Below, one piece after another: positions 50,436 to 59,398 of a stretch of DNA of 64,000 bases. The position numbers were made by a program, and so were the translations under genes. The notes under the pieces were generated by a model. The model saw only the letters and a program-made list of their open reading frames with translations, had not been told where the DNA came from and did no database searches. The stretch covers positions 146,173 to 210,172 of the forward strand of contig NZ_FUYK01000007.1 of NCBI RefSeq assembly GCF_900167955.1, read 5' to 3'. The stretch comes from Candidatus Nitrosotalea bavarica (GTDB taxonomy: Archaea; Thermoproteota; Nitrososphaeria; Nitrososphaerales; Nitrosopumilaceae). The first letter of the stretch is position 1; every line of letters begins with the position of its first letter.

Positions 50436-51352
50436 TTACTCCAGAACAAAGAGCTGAATTTAGAAAACATTTTCGTTATAATGTTGGTAGGAGACTTGTA
50501 CTGGACAAAATTGTTAAGGGTGTAGTCTTTTCATGTGTGATAGTTGCTATTGTTCCACTAGTAGCCATCTTGGTCAATGTCTTTAGTAATGGAGCAGCTG
50601 CATTAACATGGAATTTTCTCACTGAAATACCTGGAGCTGTGGGAAGTGATGACCCGGGAGGAATTGGTCCTGCTATTCAAGGAACTATGGTGCTAATTGG
50701 AATGTCTAGTCTTATTGGAGTTCCGGTTGGTGTAATGGGTGGAATATTTCTCTCAGAATATGGTAACAACAGATATGGTAGAACAGTTAGATTTTTCAAC
50801 GATGTACTTGCAGAATTTCCAACCATTGTAATTGGTGTGTTTGCATTTGTTTTAATTGTTTTAACAGTTGGAAACTTTTCTGTTTGGGCAGGTTCCTTTG
50901 CACTCTCTATTGTTATGTTGCCAATCATAATGCGAACTACTGAAGAATCACTCAAATTAGTGCCTGTTACATATAGGGAAGCTGGACATGCTTTAGGAAT
51001 TCGAAGATATAGAGTAATTTTTACTATAGTACTTAGTAGTGCAAAAAATGGTCTTGTAACTGGAATTCTGTTGGCAGTTGCAAGAATAGCTGGTGAAACA
51101 GCACCGCTTGTATTTACAATTCTTGGTAGTAGCCAATTCATATCTGACCTTAATGGACCAATTGACGCACTTCCACTTAGGATATGGAGACTCTCATCAC
51201 TCCCATATGATAGTGCTGTAACTCAAGGATGGGGGGCTGCATTTATTTTGATAATTATGGTTCTTTCAATCAACATTGGTGTGAGGTATATATTTTTGAG
51301 AAATAAAGAAAAAACATTTTTAAAGTTCAAGAAGATGGGGGTAGCATCATGA
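50432..51352 (+). CDS. pstA: Phosphate ABC transporter permease PstA
   Basis: A 306-residue membrane protein, six helices. [40 protein letters not shown], and the EAA loop [20 protein letters not shown] are typical, as is [17 protein letters not shown]. It overlaps pstC (ATGA) and pstB by 4 bases. With PstC it forms the channel for high-affinity phosphate import. Confidence 0.96.
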   Translation: MITPEQRAEFRKHFRYNVGRRLVLDKIVKGVVFSCVIVAIVPLVAILVNVFSNGAAALTWNFLTEIPGAVGSDDPGGIGPAIQGTMVLIGMSSLIGVPVGVMGGIFLSEYGNNRYGRTVRFFNDVLAEFPTIVIGVFAFVLIVLTVGNFSVWAGSFALSIVMLPIIMRTTEESLKLVPVTYREAGHALGIRRYRVIFTIVLSSAKNGLVTGILLAVARIAGETAPLVFTILGSSQFISDLNGPIDALPLRIWRLSSLPYDSAVTQGWGAAFILIIMVLSINIGVRYIFLRNKEKTFLKFKKMGVAS

Positions 51353-52158
51353 TGGAAACAGCTACAAAAACTCCTGTAAAGGGAGTTTCAATTGATGATG
51401 TAAAATACAAACTTATTGCAGAAAATATTTCTGCAAGCTATGATGGTATAGTGGCTGTAAAGAATGTATCAATGAAATTTCAAGACAGAGCCGTCACAGC
51501 TCTTATAGGACCATCTGGATGTGGAAAGACAACATTTCTTAGATGTTTAAACAGAATGCACGAGCTTACAAAGAATGCTACACTGACAGGAAAAGTTTTA
51601 CTTGATGGCGAGGATCTTTACTCTACCAAAGTTGATCCTATCATAAATCGAAGAAAAATCGGAATGGTATTCCAAAAACCAAATCCGTTCCCTACCATGT
51701 CTATTTATGATAATGTTGCATGTGGCCTAAAACTTAATGGGGTCAAAGACAGAAAAATACTTGACGAGGTAGTGGAAGGATGTCTTAAGATGGCATCACT
51801 TTGGAATGAAGTAAAGAATGATCTGAAAAAACCAGGAATGAGTCTTTCGGGAGGACAACAACAGCGTTTGTGCATTGCTAGAGCACTTGCTATACAGCCT
51901 GAAGTTCTTTTAATGGATGAGCCGGCTTCTGCCCTTGATCCTATAGCAACCCAGAAAATTGAAGAGATGATTCAGGAACTAAAAAAAGAATATACCATAA
52001 TTATTGTAACACATAACATGCAACAAGCAACTAGAGTTTCTGATTATACTGGCTTTATGTATCTTGGAGACTTGGTTGAATTCGGAGAAACAAAACAAAT
52101 ATTTGAAAATCCTAGAAATGAGATAACTGCAAAGTATGTTCAAGGTCAGTTTGGATAG
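51349..52158 (+). CDS. pstB: Phosphate ABC transporter ATPase PstB
   Basis: A 269-residue ATPase with Walker [21 protein letters not shown]-loop [19 protein letters not shown], signature [16 protein letters not shown], Walker [15 protein letters not shown] and the switch His in [18 protein letters not shown]. The CLNRMHE and KPNPFP features are specific to PstB. Start ATG 51349. It drives phosphate import through PstCA. Confidence 0.97.
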   Translation: MMETATKTPVKGVSIDDVKYKLIAENISASYDGIVAVKNVSMKFQDRAVTALIGPSGCGKTTFLRCLNRMHELTKNATLTGKVLLDGEDLYSTKVDPIINRRKIGMVFQKPNPFPTMSIYDNVACGLKLNGVKDRKILDEVVEGCLKMASLWNEVKNDLKKPGMSLSGGQQQRLCIARALAIQPEVLLMDEPASALDPIATQKIEEMIQELKKEYTIIIVTHNMQQATRVSDYTGFMYLGDLVEFGETKQIFENPRNEITAKYVQGQFG

Positions 52159-52161
52159 GCA

Positions 52162-52785
52162 ATGACACGTCTTATAGATCCACATTTACAAAATTTGTCT
52201 GAAATGATGAAACAAATGTCTGATTTGTCAATCCAGTCCGCGAATCTTGCAATTGATTCCTACTTGGGCGGACAAAATGCTAGAAAACAAGTTCATGAAC
52301 TTTCTAGCCAAATGATGAATTTGTATGACAAAGTTGGCGATTTGACCTTTGAGATGATTCTTAGGTACCAGCCTGTAGCGAGTGACTTTAGGCTTATTCG
52401 TTCCTCACTTGAGATTTCATATGGATTTACTCGATTGAGCAGATATGCATATGATATTACAATGGTTCGTGAAACTTTTGGAGATCTTTCTGATTGCAAG
52501 AATGAAGTGATCTATACTTTATCTGGAGAAATAAAGCAGATGGTACAACTTGCTGTGGAATGTTTTGCGACTCTTGATCTTGACAAGGCTCACGAATTGC
52601 GAACCGATGAAGACCTTGTTGACAAATATTATAACAAACATTTGCCAATGTTGATAACAATGGGCAATGTAAAATGTGCTCTTGCTGATGCCTTGGTTCT
52701 AAGATATATGGAGAGAATGGCAGACCATGCTGCATTTGTAGGTGACTCGGTAAACTATATTGTCACTGGCGCAAGAACCTATTAG
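52162..52785 (+). CDS. phoU: Phosphate transport regulator PhoU
   Basis: A 207-residue protein of two three-helix PhoU repeats: HELSSQMMNLYDKVGDLTFE, RYQPVASDFRLIRSSLEISY (PhoU signature region) and YMERMADHAAFVGDSVNYI. It binds metal and down-regulates Pst uptake and signalling in other organisms. It follows pstB after 3 bases. It differs from the AbrB-containing PhoU at 48275, so this window holds three PhoU-type proteins including DUF47. Confidence 0.95.
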   Translation: MTRLIDPHLQNLSEMMKQMSDLSIQSANLAIDSYLGGQNARKQVHELSSQMMNLYDKVGDLTFEMILRYQPVASDFRLIRSSLEISYGFTRLSRYAYDITMVRETFGDLSDCKNEVIYTLSGEIKQMVQLAVECFATLDLDKAHELRTDEDLVDKYYNKHLPMLITMGNVKCALADALVLRYMERMADHAAFVGDSVNYIVTGARTY

Positions 52786-52818
52786 TAGTTTAATTTGTAA
52801 AATTTATTTTATGAGGTC

Positions 52819-52854
52819 AAATCTATATAGATTTCATATTAGTATGAAATCTAT
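52819..52854. promoter_or_regulatory. Compound palindromic operator upstream of pstS1
   Basis: AAATCTATATAGATTT (52819-52834) is a perfect 16-base palindrome holding the CTATATAG core. Its right half also begins a second inverted repeat: ATAGATTTCATA (52827-52838), spacer TTAG, TATGAAATCTAT (52843-52854), 12-base perfect arms. AAATCTAT thus occurs three times (52819, 52847 forward; 52827 reverse). A TATA-like region follows near 52866-52876, about 26 bases before the pstS1 ATG. Confidence 0.65.
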
Positions 52855-52894
52855 GATGGTCAAAGGTAAATAAGATATTTTTTACATAATCTAC

Positions 52895-54073
52895 ATGACA
52901 AACAAAGTCATTCTAGGATTAACATTTATGTTAATTCTAATAGTGCCAGCAATGTCGTTGCATGCAAGTGCACAGACAAGTTACACGATCACAGGGGCAG
53001 GATCAACCTTCGTGTTTCCATTAATGGACACATGGAGAGTTGATTATAACAAAATCCACCAGAACATTCAACTTAACTACCAGTCAATTGGAAGTGGAGC
53101 AGGAATAAAACTCTTAGAACAAAAGAGTGTAGATTTTGCTGCATCTGATGCACCATTGTCAACAGCTGATCAACAAAAAGCACCAGGAGTACTTACTTTT
53201 CCAGATTCAATAGGCGCAATAACAATCGCGTATAATATTCCTGGAATGGATAAAGGCCTAAAACTCACAGGACCTGTAATTGCACAGATCTTTATGGGGA
53301 ACATAACCTCATGGAATGATCCTGCAATTGCTAACCTCAATCCGGGGGCAACTCTACCTAATCAAAATATTGTAGTAGCTCACAGATCTGATGGTTCTGG
53401 AACAACATATGCATTTACTGATTATCTTTCCAAAGTCAGTCCTGACTGGAAGACCAAAGTGGGTCAAGGAAAGTCAGTACCTTGGCCAGTTGGTACGGGA
53501 GGAAATGGAAATGCTGGTGTTGCTAACATAGTGAAAACTACACAGTATGCTATTGGATATGTAGAACTTGCGTATGTTTTTCAAAATAACATGACATATG
53601 CCTTTGTCCAAAACGCTGATGGAAATTCCTTTGTAGAGCCCACTCTTGACACTGTTGCAGCAGACGCCACAGCAGCTAGTGCAAACTTGCCAGCAGCAGA
53701 CGGAGACTGGAGTAAGGTATCTATTGTTAACCAACCGGGAAGTAATTCGTACCCAATATCCACATTGACTTATGTCATGATATATCAGGACATGAGTACA
53801 ATAAATGGGGAAACACAGGATAAATCAACTGAGGTAGTCAATTTCCTCACCTGGATACTTAATGATGGTCAGCAATATTCCTCCGGCTTGTTGTATGTTC
53901 CCTTGCCCGACTCACTTAAGAAGATAGGCGAGGATGGACTTGCTAAAGTGACATTCACTGGTGGAGCAGTACCAGAATTTGGTCCAATCGCAGCTCTAGT
54001 TCTTGCAATTGCAATTGTATCAATAATTGCAGTTTCTGCAAAGACTGGATTGAGATTTAGTGCAAAATTCTAA
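52895..54073 (+). CDS. pstS: Phosphate-binding protein PstS with PEF-type membrane anchor
   Basis: A 392-residue binding protein: signal peptide (LTFMLILIVPAMSLHASAQ), the PstS pattern ITGAGSTFVFPLMDTW, GSGAGIKLL, HRSDGSGTTYAFTDYLSKV and the C-terminal AVPEFGPIAALVLAIAIVSI, a PEF/PEFG sorting tail with membrane helix and basic end. It captures phosphate at the cell surface for PstCAB. It is preceded by a compound palindromic operator and followed by a hairpin with T-runs. Confidence 0.95.
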   Translation: MTNKVILGLTFMLILIVPAMSLHASAQTSYTITGAGSTFVFPLMDTWRVDYNKIHQNIQLNYQSIGSGAGIKLLEQKSVDFAASDAPLSTADQQKAPGVLTFPDSIGAITIAYNIPGMDKGLKLTGPVIAQIFMGNITSWNDPAIANLNPGATLPNQNIVVAHRSDGSGTTYAFTDYLSKVSPDWKTKVGQGKSVPWPVGTGGNGNAGVANIVKTTQYAIGYVELAYVFQNNMTYAFVQNADGNSFVEPTLDTVAADATAASANLPAADGDWSKVSIVNQPGSNSYPISTLTYVMIYQDMSTINGETQDKSTEVVNFLTWILNDGQQYSSGLLYVPLPDSLKKIGEDGLAKVTFTGGAVPEFGPIAALVLAIAIVSIIAVSAKTGLRFSAKF

Positions 54074-54102
54074 ACTCTTTTTTATTTTTAATTTTGTCCG
54101 CC

Positions 54103-54121
54103 TACGGATTTTTTATCCGTA
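54103..54121 (+). terminator. Hairpin between pstS1 and pstS2
   Basis: TACGGAT (54103-54109), loop TTTTT, ATCCGTA (54115-54121): a perfect 7-base stem. T-rich stretches (cttttttattttta) lie just upstream, after the pstS1 stop. In archaea T-runs rather than hairpins terminate, so the T-run is the likelier signal and the hairpin may stabilise the 3' end. Confidence 0.4.
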
Positions 54122-54304
54122 TAACTATTTTTGTAAAGTGAAAATTATGCATCAATAATTAATTTAATTTCTAATCTGTCATTATATGGTAATTCTATAA
54201 CCTATGTTGATCTACAAGTGAATTTCATATGTCAATATATCATACAGATAGTTACATGATCTATGTCGATCTTACGTATATAACAAATATTTCATACTTG
54301 GTCA

Positions 54305-55510
54305 ATGACAAAGAAAATCTTACTAGGATTGACATTAATGTTAATTCTACTAGTACCAACAACTGTTCTTAGTGCACATGCACAAACAACAAATCCCGGT
54401 CCTACACCACCTGCTGATGGTGATAAATTCAATTACAATGCCGGGGGTTCAACTTTCGTATATCCATTAATGGATAAATGGAGAGTTGAATATAATCAAC
54501 TATACTCTGGAATCAAATTGAACTATCAGCCTGTAGGTAGTGGAGCTGGTATCAAACTGTTTACAGCAAAGAAAGTAGATTTTGCAGGAACTGATGCACC
54601 ATTGCAATCTTCAGATATTAAGAAAGCTCCGCAAGGAACTCTTACTATTCCAGAATCAATGGGCGCAATAGTTATGACTTACAATCTTCCAGGAGTTCAG
54701 AAAAATGGACTCTTGCTAACGGGAGATGTAATAGCAAAAATCTATCTGGGTCAGATAATTTACTGGCATGATGATGCTATAGTAAGTCTTCAAACAGATC
54801 CATCTATTGCACAAGCATTGAAGGACGACAAAAACAAGATCATTCTTGTACACAGATCTGATGGCTCTGGCACAACATTTGCCTTCACCGATTATCTCAG
54901 CAAAGTCAATTCTGACTGGGCTGGTAGGGTAGGGCATGCAACATCTGTTCCATGGCCAGCAGGGATGGGAGGCCCAGGTAATGCTGGAGTCGCAAATATC
55001 GTCAAGAAAGTTTCTGAATCTCTAGGATATGTTGAATTGGGATATGCCGTACATAACAAGATGGTATCCAAAACAGGCAACGGTGCGGGCGTAACAGGCT
55101 CAGGCCAAATCTCCATGCCGTATGCATATATTCAGAACGCTGACGGGAATGCATTTGTTCAACCAACCGTGTTAAATGTTGAAGCAGCTGCAGCACAAGG
55201 AATATCTTCACTACCAACAGCAGACGGAGTTTGGAGTAATGTGTCGATTAATAATCAGCCGGGTCCAAATACCTATCCGATTGTCTCATTCACCTATCTA
55301 TTGGTGGATCCAAACCTTGACCAGATCAAAGGTGAGAGTCAACAAAAGGCACAGGATCTAGTCCACATGCTCTACTGGATGGTAACAGACGGCCAACAAT
55401 ATGCGACAAAACTAAGTTATGCCCCATTGCCAGGTACACTACAAGACTTGGACATGACGGGCCTATCTGAAATAAAATACGACGGCACGCAGATTTGGGC
55501 ATATCCATAA
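54305..55510 (+). CDS. pstS: Second phosphate-binding protein PstS, without C-terminal anchor
   Basis: A 401-residue paralogue: signal peptide (LLGLTLMLILLVPTTVLSAH), NAGGSTFVYPLMDKWRVEY, GSGAGIKLF, HRSDGSGTTFAFTDYLSKV and NAGVANIVKKVSESLGYVEL. It ends QIWAYP with no hydrophobic helix or PEF motif, unlike pstS1, so it may be soluble or held otherwise at the surface. A TATA box (cgtatataac, 54274-54283) is about 26 bases before the ATG, with GATCTAT half-sites (54258) upstream instead of the full palindrome. Confidence 0.94.
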   Translation: MTKKILLGLTLMLILLVPTTVLSAHAQTTNPGPTPPADGDKFNYNAGGSTFVYPLMDKWRVEYNQLYSGIKLNYQPVGSGAGIKLFTAKKVDFAGTDAPLQSSDIKKAPQGTLTIPESMGAIVMTYNLPGVQKNGLLLTGDVIAKIYLGQIIYWHDDAIVSLQTDPSIAQALKDDKNKIILVHRSDGSGTTFAFTDYLSKVNSDWAGRVGHATSVPWPAGMGGPGNAGVANIVKKVSESLGYVELGYAVHNKMVSKTGNGAGVTGSGQISMPYAYIQNADGNAFVQPTVLNVEAAAAQGISSLPTADGVWSNVSINNQPGPNTYPIVSFTYLLVDPNLDQIKGESQQKAQDLVHMLYWMVTDGQQYATKLSYAPLPGTLQDLDMTGLSEIKYDGTQIWAYP

Positions 55511-55520
55511 AGAACAACCA

Positions 55521-55549
55521 CCTTTTCTTTTTTATTTTTATTTTTTTCA
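55521..55549 (+). terminator. T-rich terminator after pstS2
   Basis: A run of mostly T (ccttttcttttttattttta then tttttttc) begins about ten bases after the pstS2 stop. T-rich tracts of this kind are the usual archaeal termination signal. No stem-loop is seen with it. Confidence 0.5.
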
Positions 55550-55696
55550 TAGGATAGACCATATTCTATCATATGTCTTGATCAATATCATACTGAACTT
55601 TGTTATAAAATAAAATCTGATTCATATGGTGAACTACTAAATCTATTTGCATTCAACTAAAAGCAAAGATCTAGTTATCACAAGTGTGGTTGTATA

Positions 55697-55885
55697 ATGC
55701 CTGATGAAAGTTGCAGAATCTGCGGAGGAGAACTTGTGAAACATCTTTGGTGTGGCCATTGCAGAAAGACGATACAAAAAATATGCAAGATATGTACCAG
55801 AGAAACATTAAGGCAACAACATACTACCTGTCTTTCTTATATCTCAAATGAAGGATACATGACAAAAATAGCCATACTTGGATAG
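55697..55885 (+). CDS. Small multi-cysteine zinc protein
   Basis: A 62-residue protein with four Cys-pair-like knuckles: CRICGGE, WCGHCRKTI, KICKICTRE and a single C in TTCLSYIS. The spacing suggests two interleaved zinc sites of treble-clef or zinc-ribbon type. The composition is basic. The gap before it (55511-55696) shows the pstS2 terminator. It is convergent with TFB. Likely role: protein or nucleic acid binding, unproven. Confidence 0.7.
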   Translation: MPDESCRICGGELVKHLWCGHCRKTIQKICKICTRETLRQQHTTCLSYISNEGYMTKIAILG

Positions 55886-55925
55886 AACATCCTAGTGAAC
55901 TAGATTAAAAATAAGAAAAAGGGGG

Positions 55926-56885
55926 TTAGTTCTTGACTGATGATTGTCGTAATGTCACTTTAATCTTGTATGCTGTGAGAATTTCCTTGCATCTGTTTCT
56001 TATGGTGACCTCAGTTATTCCTGCTACGCTTGAGACATCTCTTTGAAGGATGCTCTGTCCAAGGAGGGTTGATGCTATGTATAGATATGCAGCAGCCAAT
56101 CCGTTTGGAGCTTTTCCGTCGGCAAGACTGTGATCAGATGTTTTTTCTGCAATTTCTGCAGCAAGTCTTTCTACACGAACTTCAAGTTTTGCCAGATTTG
56201 CTATTTTTGATATGTATTTTTCAAGAGTTACTACTGGTGCTGTTTTAGAACCTAGTTCCATCACAAGTGTTCTATAGTATTTTGCCGTTAGTTTGACATT
56301 GAGCTTTTCTTCTTTTGAACTTCCTGTTGCAGCACAGATTTCATCAAGGGATCTTACAACATCGCATTGTTTGCATGCCATGTAAATTGTTGCAGCTGAC
56401 ATGCATGCAACTGACTTGCCTTTTGCGTCTGCCTGTCCCTGAAAGTTTCTGTATATCATGGATGCTGACTCGATTACATTTCTTGGCAATGACAGGGCGT
56501 GACATGTTTCTCCTATCTTTGCTAAAATGTTTGCAAGTCTTCGTTCTTCTGGTGATGCAACTCTGATTCTAGTCTGCCATTTTCTTAGATTGTACATCTG
56601 ATTTGCCATGTCACTTGATATTGTTCTTCCACTGAAGTCTTTTGTTCCCATGGCGATCTCTGTTCTAATTCCCAAGTCATGTTGTGCATAACTTGTCTGT
56701 CCTGATGCTCGTGTCAACTTCATCTTGTCTTCTGGATTTGTTGCTCTTGATTCATGTCCGTAATCTGGCATCTGTTCCATTGCGACCAATCCGCAGCCAG
56801 AACAAATCTTCTCCCCACTATGAATGTCGTCAATTAAATTGGAACGACATTCGGGGCAATTTGTTTGTAGTTCTGTCATGGTCAT
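55926..56885 (-). CDS. tfb: Transcription initiation factor B (TFB)
   Basis: A 319-residue TFIIB homologue. N-terminal zinc ribbon CPECRSNLIDDIHSGEKICS with GCGLV, the B-finger/linker region (TGRASGQTSYAQHDLGIRTE-like), then two cyclin folds (LPRNVIESASMIYRNFQGQA; KTSDHSLADGKAPNGLAAAY) and a C-terminal ITEVTIRNRCKEI recognition helix for the BRE. Such genomes carry several TFB genes; this is one of them. It overlaps gar1 by 4 bases, so it is co-transcribed with gar1 and possibly srp19/rps8e. Confidence 0.95.
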   Translation of the reverse strand: MTMTELQTNCPECRSNLIDDIHSGEKICSGCGLVAMEQMPDYGHESRATNPEDKMKLTRASGQTSYAQHDLGIRTEIAMGTKDFSGRTISSDMANQMYNLRKWQTRIRVASPEERRLANILAKIGETCHALSLPRNVIESASMIYRNFQGQADAKGKSVACMSAATIYMACKQCDVVRSLDEICAATGSSKEEKLNVKLTAKYYRTLVMELGSKTAPVVTLEKYISKIANLAKLEVRVERLAAEIAEKTSDHSLADGKAPNGLAAAYLYIASTLLGQSILQRDVSSVAGITEVTIRNRCKEILTAYKIKVTLRQSSVKN

Positions 56886-57169
56886 CTTCTTCTATTTCCT
56901 TTGAATCTTTTGGGTCTCATCACAGGAGTTTCTTCGACGATGAAAACTTTTTTCCCGATGTATTTTTTGATATTGTTGGTAAGCGGGACCGCTGAAGCAT
57001 ATGGTGCATCAACAGGACCTATCATTTCTGATACTTTGGCGATTTTGACTCCAGAATTGTCTACGACTATCTGGTTATCTCTTAGATGTTTTGTGAGCCT
57101 AATGATGACTCTGCCGCTACTCGCTAGATGCAATACTTCGCCTACCTCCTGCAATTGAATTCTCAACAA
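56882..57169 (-). CDS. gar1: H/ACA RNP protein Gar1
   Basis: A 95-residue beta-barrel protein: EVLHLASSGRVIIRLTKHLR, VVDNSGVKIAKVSEMIGPVD, APYASAVPL and KYIGKKVFIVEE are the Gar1 core, with a short basic end (RPKRFKGNRRR). It assists Cbf5 in pseudouridylation. The start is TTG 57169. Its tail overlaps the tfb start, as in many archaeal gar1-tfb pairs. Confidence 0.93.
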   Translation of the reverse strand: MLRIQLQEVGEVLHLASSGRVIIRLTKHLRDNQIVVDNSGVKIAKVSEMIGPVDAPYASAVPLTNNIKKYIGKKVFIVEETPVMRPKRFKGNRRR

Positions 57170-57228
57170 AATACTGTTATCAATAGAGTTCTGTCAAAAT
57201 TACTTTAGCTTCAAGCTATAAACACTAT

Positions 57229-57528
57229 TTACTTGGTCTGTTTGGCTCTTCTTGAAACTAGTTTTTCAGAAATTGCAGAAATTATTTTTGATTTTGGCTG
57301 GGCCTTGATAAGTGTAATGTAGCCAGACCTGACATATGGTCTTCTTGGAAATCTAACTTGATCATTTGTCTCGGTTGGCTCAAGCCCTGCAGCCTTGGCA
57401 GCCGATATCAGTTCATTTAGTGATGGATCAAAGATACTTTTTTCACGGGAGACTCGTCTACCCATTTTTTTTGTAATATTTTTATTAAAATAATCCAGCC
57501 AGACTACGACGTGTTCGTAATCCTTCAT
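57229..57528 (-). CDS. srp19: Signal recognition particle protein SRP19
   Basis: A 99-residue RNA-binding protein. VVVWLDYFNKNITKKMGRRV is the N-terminal core, RRVSREKSIFDPSLNELI and VRFPRRPYVRSGYITLIKAQ are the RNA-binding face. It binds 7S RNA to help SRP54 (encoded at 62998) load. ATG 57528. Four bases separate it from the S8e stop. Confidence 0.93.
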   Translation of the reverse strand: MKDYEHVVVWLDYFNKNITKKMGRRVSREKSIFDPSLNELISAAKAAGLEPTETNDQVRFPRRPYVRSGYITLIKAQPKSKIISAISEKLVSRRAKQTK

Positions 57529-57532
57529 CTCA

Positions 57533-57913
57533 TCACTTTATCAAGATTGCATTTACTGCGCCATCTTGACCAGGTCTAGAAATCACTCTGCACTGACCTG
57601 CTTCTGTTTCTAATATTGCTCCTTTAGAAATTACTCCACGTCTTTCATAATCTTTGTTTGATGAATTCTTTAACACCTTGAGAATTTTTAATTTCTTGAC
57701 CTTGGAACCTGGGACTGATAAATTTACAACATCTGTGGTCTTCACTGATGTTTTCTGATTTCCTCCTCGAGTCTTTCGTGATATGGTAACCTGTTCTCCT
57801 TTGATTGCTTCTACGGAATATCTGTCGATTTCATACTTTCGTCTTGATCTGAGAGGATATCTTCTTCCACCAGTAATCTTACTTGTAGCAAGATTTTCCA
57901 CAGATTTCTTCAT
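57533..57913 (-). CDS. rps8e: 30S ribosomal protein S8e
   Basis: A 126-residue protein with the S8e signature ITGGRRYPLRSRRKYEIDRY, then KTRGGNQKTSVKTTDVVNLS and a C-terminal GAILETEAGQCRVISRPGQDG. Its place before srp19, gar1 and tfb is a conserved archaeal arrangement. ATG 57913 is the start. Confidence 0.96.
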   Translation of the reverse strand: MKKSVENLATSKITGGRRYPLRSRRKYEIDRYSVEAIKGEQVTISRKTRGGNQKTSVKTTDVVNLSVPGSKVKKLKILKVLKNSSNKDYERRGVISKGAILETEAGQCRVISRPGQDGAVNAILIK

Positions 57914-57977
57914 GTTGATTCGATAAAGTAACTCTAATTTATACCATTTACAGTATGGGACGCTATTTTTGGTTTGA

Positions 57978-58559
57978 TTATTGGCTTGGAGTCAATGGTT
58001 CAGCAGGTATGGATTCTTGTGCAACTGTAACCTGACTTGGGTTTCTTACTTTTGTAAAGAGTTTTTGTTTGAGAAGATCCTTGTCTCCTTGAATGCCGAA
58101 ATATTTCTGGAATTTTTCTGTGGTGTTGTAAATCTTTAATCTTCCAACATTTTGGTGTTCGATGTAGTCCAGCTGTTGTAATAATTTTAGATGCATGTAT
58201 ACGCCAGATCCTCTTACTTCTACTAGTCTCTTTGAAGAGACTGGTTGCATGTATGCAATATATGATAATGTCTTAAGAGTGGCAGTAGGCAAAAGTGGCT
58301 TTGATGCATACTTTCGAATTACTGTGTTAAACTCTGGTTTTAGTTGAAATACATATGACCCATCTGGCAGACTAGCTACCTCTATTGCTCTAAATACTGA
58401 TTTTGTCTTTTTGACAAGATTTGTCATCAAGGTCAATGTCTTGGTTCTGGATTCTGTTCCAGAAGCTCTTATCAATTCCTCTATGGTTAGGGGTCTTCCT
58501 GCTGAATATAGTGAGGCTTCTAGTCTTGCCATTGCCTCGTCATCTTCTATCTTTCCCAT
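57978..58559 (-). CDS. scpB: Segregation and condensation protein ScpB
   Basis: A 193-residue protein of winged-helix type: DDEAMARLEASLYSAGRPLT, SYVFQLKPEFN-like and the region LPTATLKTLSYIAYMQPVSS. ScpB dimers bind ScpA in the SMC complex. ATG 58559 (MGKIEDDEA) is preferred over TTG 58568. It follows scpA after 70 bases. SMC is not in the window. Confidence 0.92.
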   Translation of the reverse strand: MGKIEDDEAMARLEASLYSAGRPLTIEELIRASGTESRTKTLTLMTNLVKKTKSVFRAIEVASLPDGSYVFQLKPEFNTVIRKYASKPLLPTATLKTLSYIAYMQPVSSKRLVEVRGSGVYMHLKLLQQLDYIEHQNVGRLKIYNTTEKFQKYFGIQGDKDLLKQKLFTKVRNPSQVTVAQESIPAEPLTPSQ

Positions 58560-58629
58560 ATAGAACAAGGTTAGGGTTAGAGCATACTTAAATGAAATTC
58601 CTACTGACTGTTGATCTACTTGTAAATTT

Positions 58630-59289
58630 CTATTTTATCAGAGAGACCACTATGTCGTCTTCTGTCTGTTCAAGGTCTACTTTCATATCTCTTGCCAAAA
58701 AGAGAATGGCAAAGAAACATCTGATTACATCAATGAGCTGAAGCTCTGACACTATATTCTTAAAGGATCCAAAACCTGTGGCCTTTATTTTGTTCATTAT
58801 CAGTTCTTCATATTGTCCTATTATCTTCTCAAGGGAGATGAAATAATCATCAAAATTGGGGGCTTGGACTGGCTCAAACTCAAGTTGTCTTCTACTTGAA
58901 CGCGGGTTTGCTATTGTTCCAATGAGATTCTCAAGAACTGATAACAATTCATCTAGTGTTACTGGATATGTAGACTCGTGTCTGTATGGCATGTTTATTA
59001 TTTCAATGTCCACATCTTCTCTCTGGGTAAGAGGTTTTTTCTCCATGGCGGCCTTTTGTAGTGCAAAAATGCTCTCTACTTTCATTCTATGTATCATGGC
59101 TGAAGACAAGGCAGCAATTCCTGCTACTCTAAGATCTTTTTTATCTGTCTGACTGAGAATTTTTATCAAAATATCTAGGATGCGTATTATATCTATACTC
59201 CATACATCCTTTTTTGAAACATCTAGAGGACTAAATAGTATATTCACTGGAGGTTGAGAAATGCCCACATCTGGATTTTCTTTACTCAC
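58630..59289 (-). CDS. scpA: Segregation and condensation protein ScpA (kleisin)
   Basis: A 219-residue kleisin. The N-terminal VWSIDIIRILDILIKILSQT and VAGIAALSSAMIHRMKVESI, and the C-terminal winged helix (VSELQLIDVIRCFFAILFLA, then RDMKVDLEQTEDDIVVSLIK), match archaeal ScpA, which bridges SMC heads. The start is GTG 59289. The central part is an acidic linker. Confidence 0.9.
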   Translation of the reverse strand: MSKENPDVGISQPPVNILFSPLDVSKKDVWSIDIIRILDILIKILSQTDKKDLRVAGIAALSSAMIHRMKVESIFALQKAAMEKKPLTQREDVDIEIINMPYRHESTYPVTLDELLSVLENLIGTIANPRSSRRQLEFEPVQAPNFDDYFISLEKIIGQYEELIMNKIKATGFGSFKNIVSELQLIDVIRCFFAILFLARDMKVDLEQTEDDIVVSLIK

Positions 59290-59398
59290 TCTTTTACTAC
59301 TCCATTTTTGTTTATAATACGTGTTTTATCTACTCTTTTCCTAGCTCAAGTCAAGAGTTTTCCTCTAACACATCCCAAATATTATAAGCCGATCTTGT

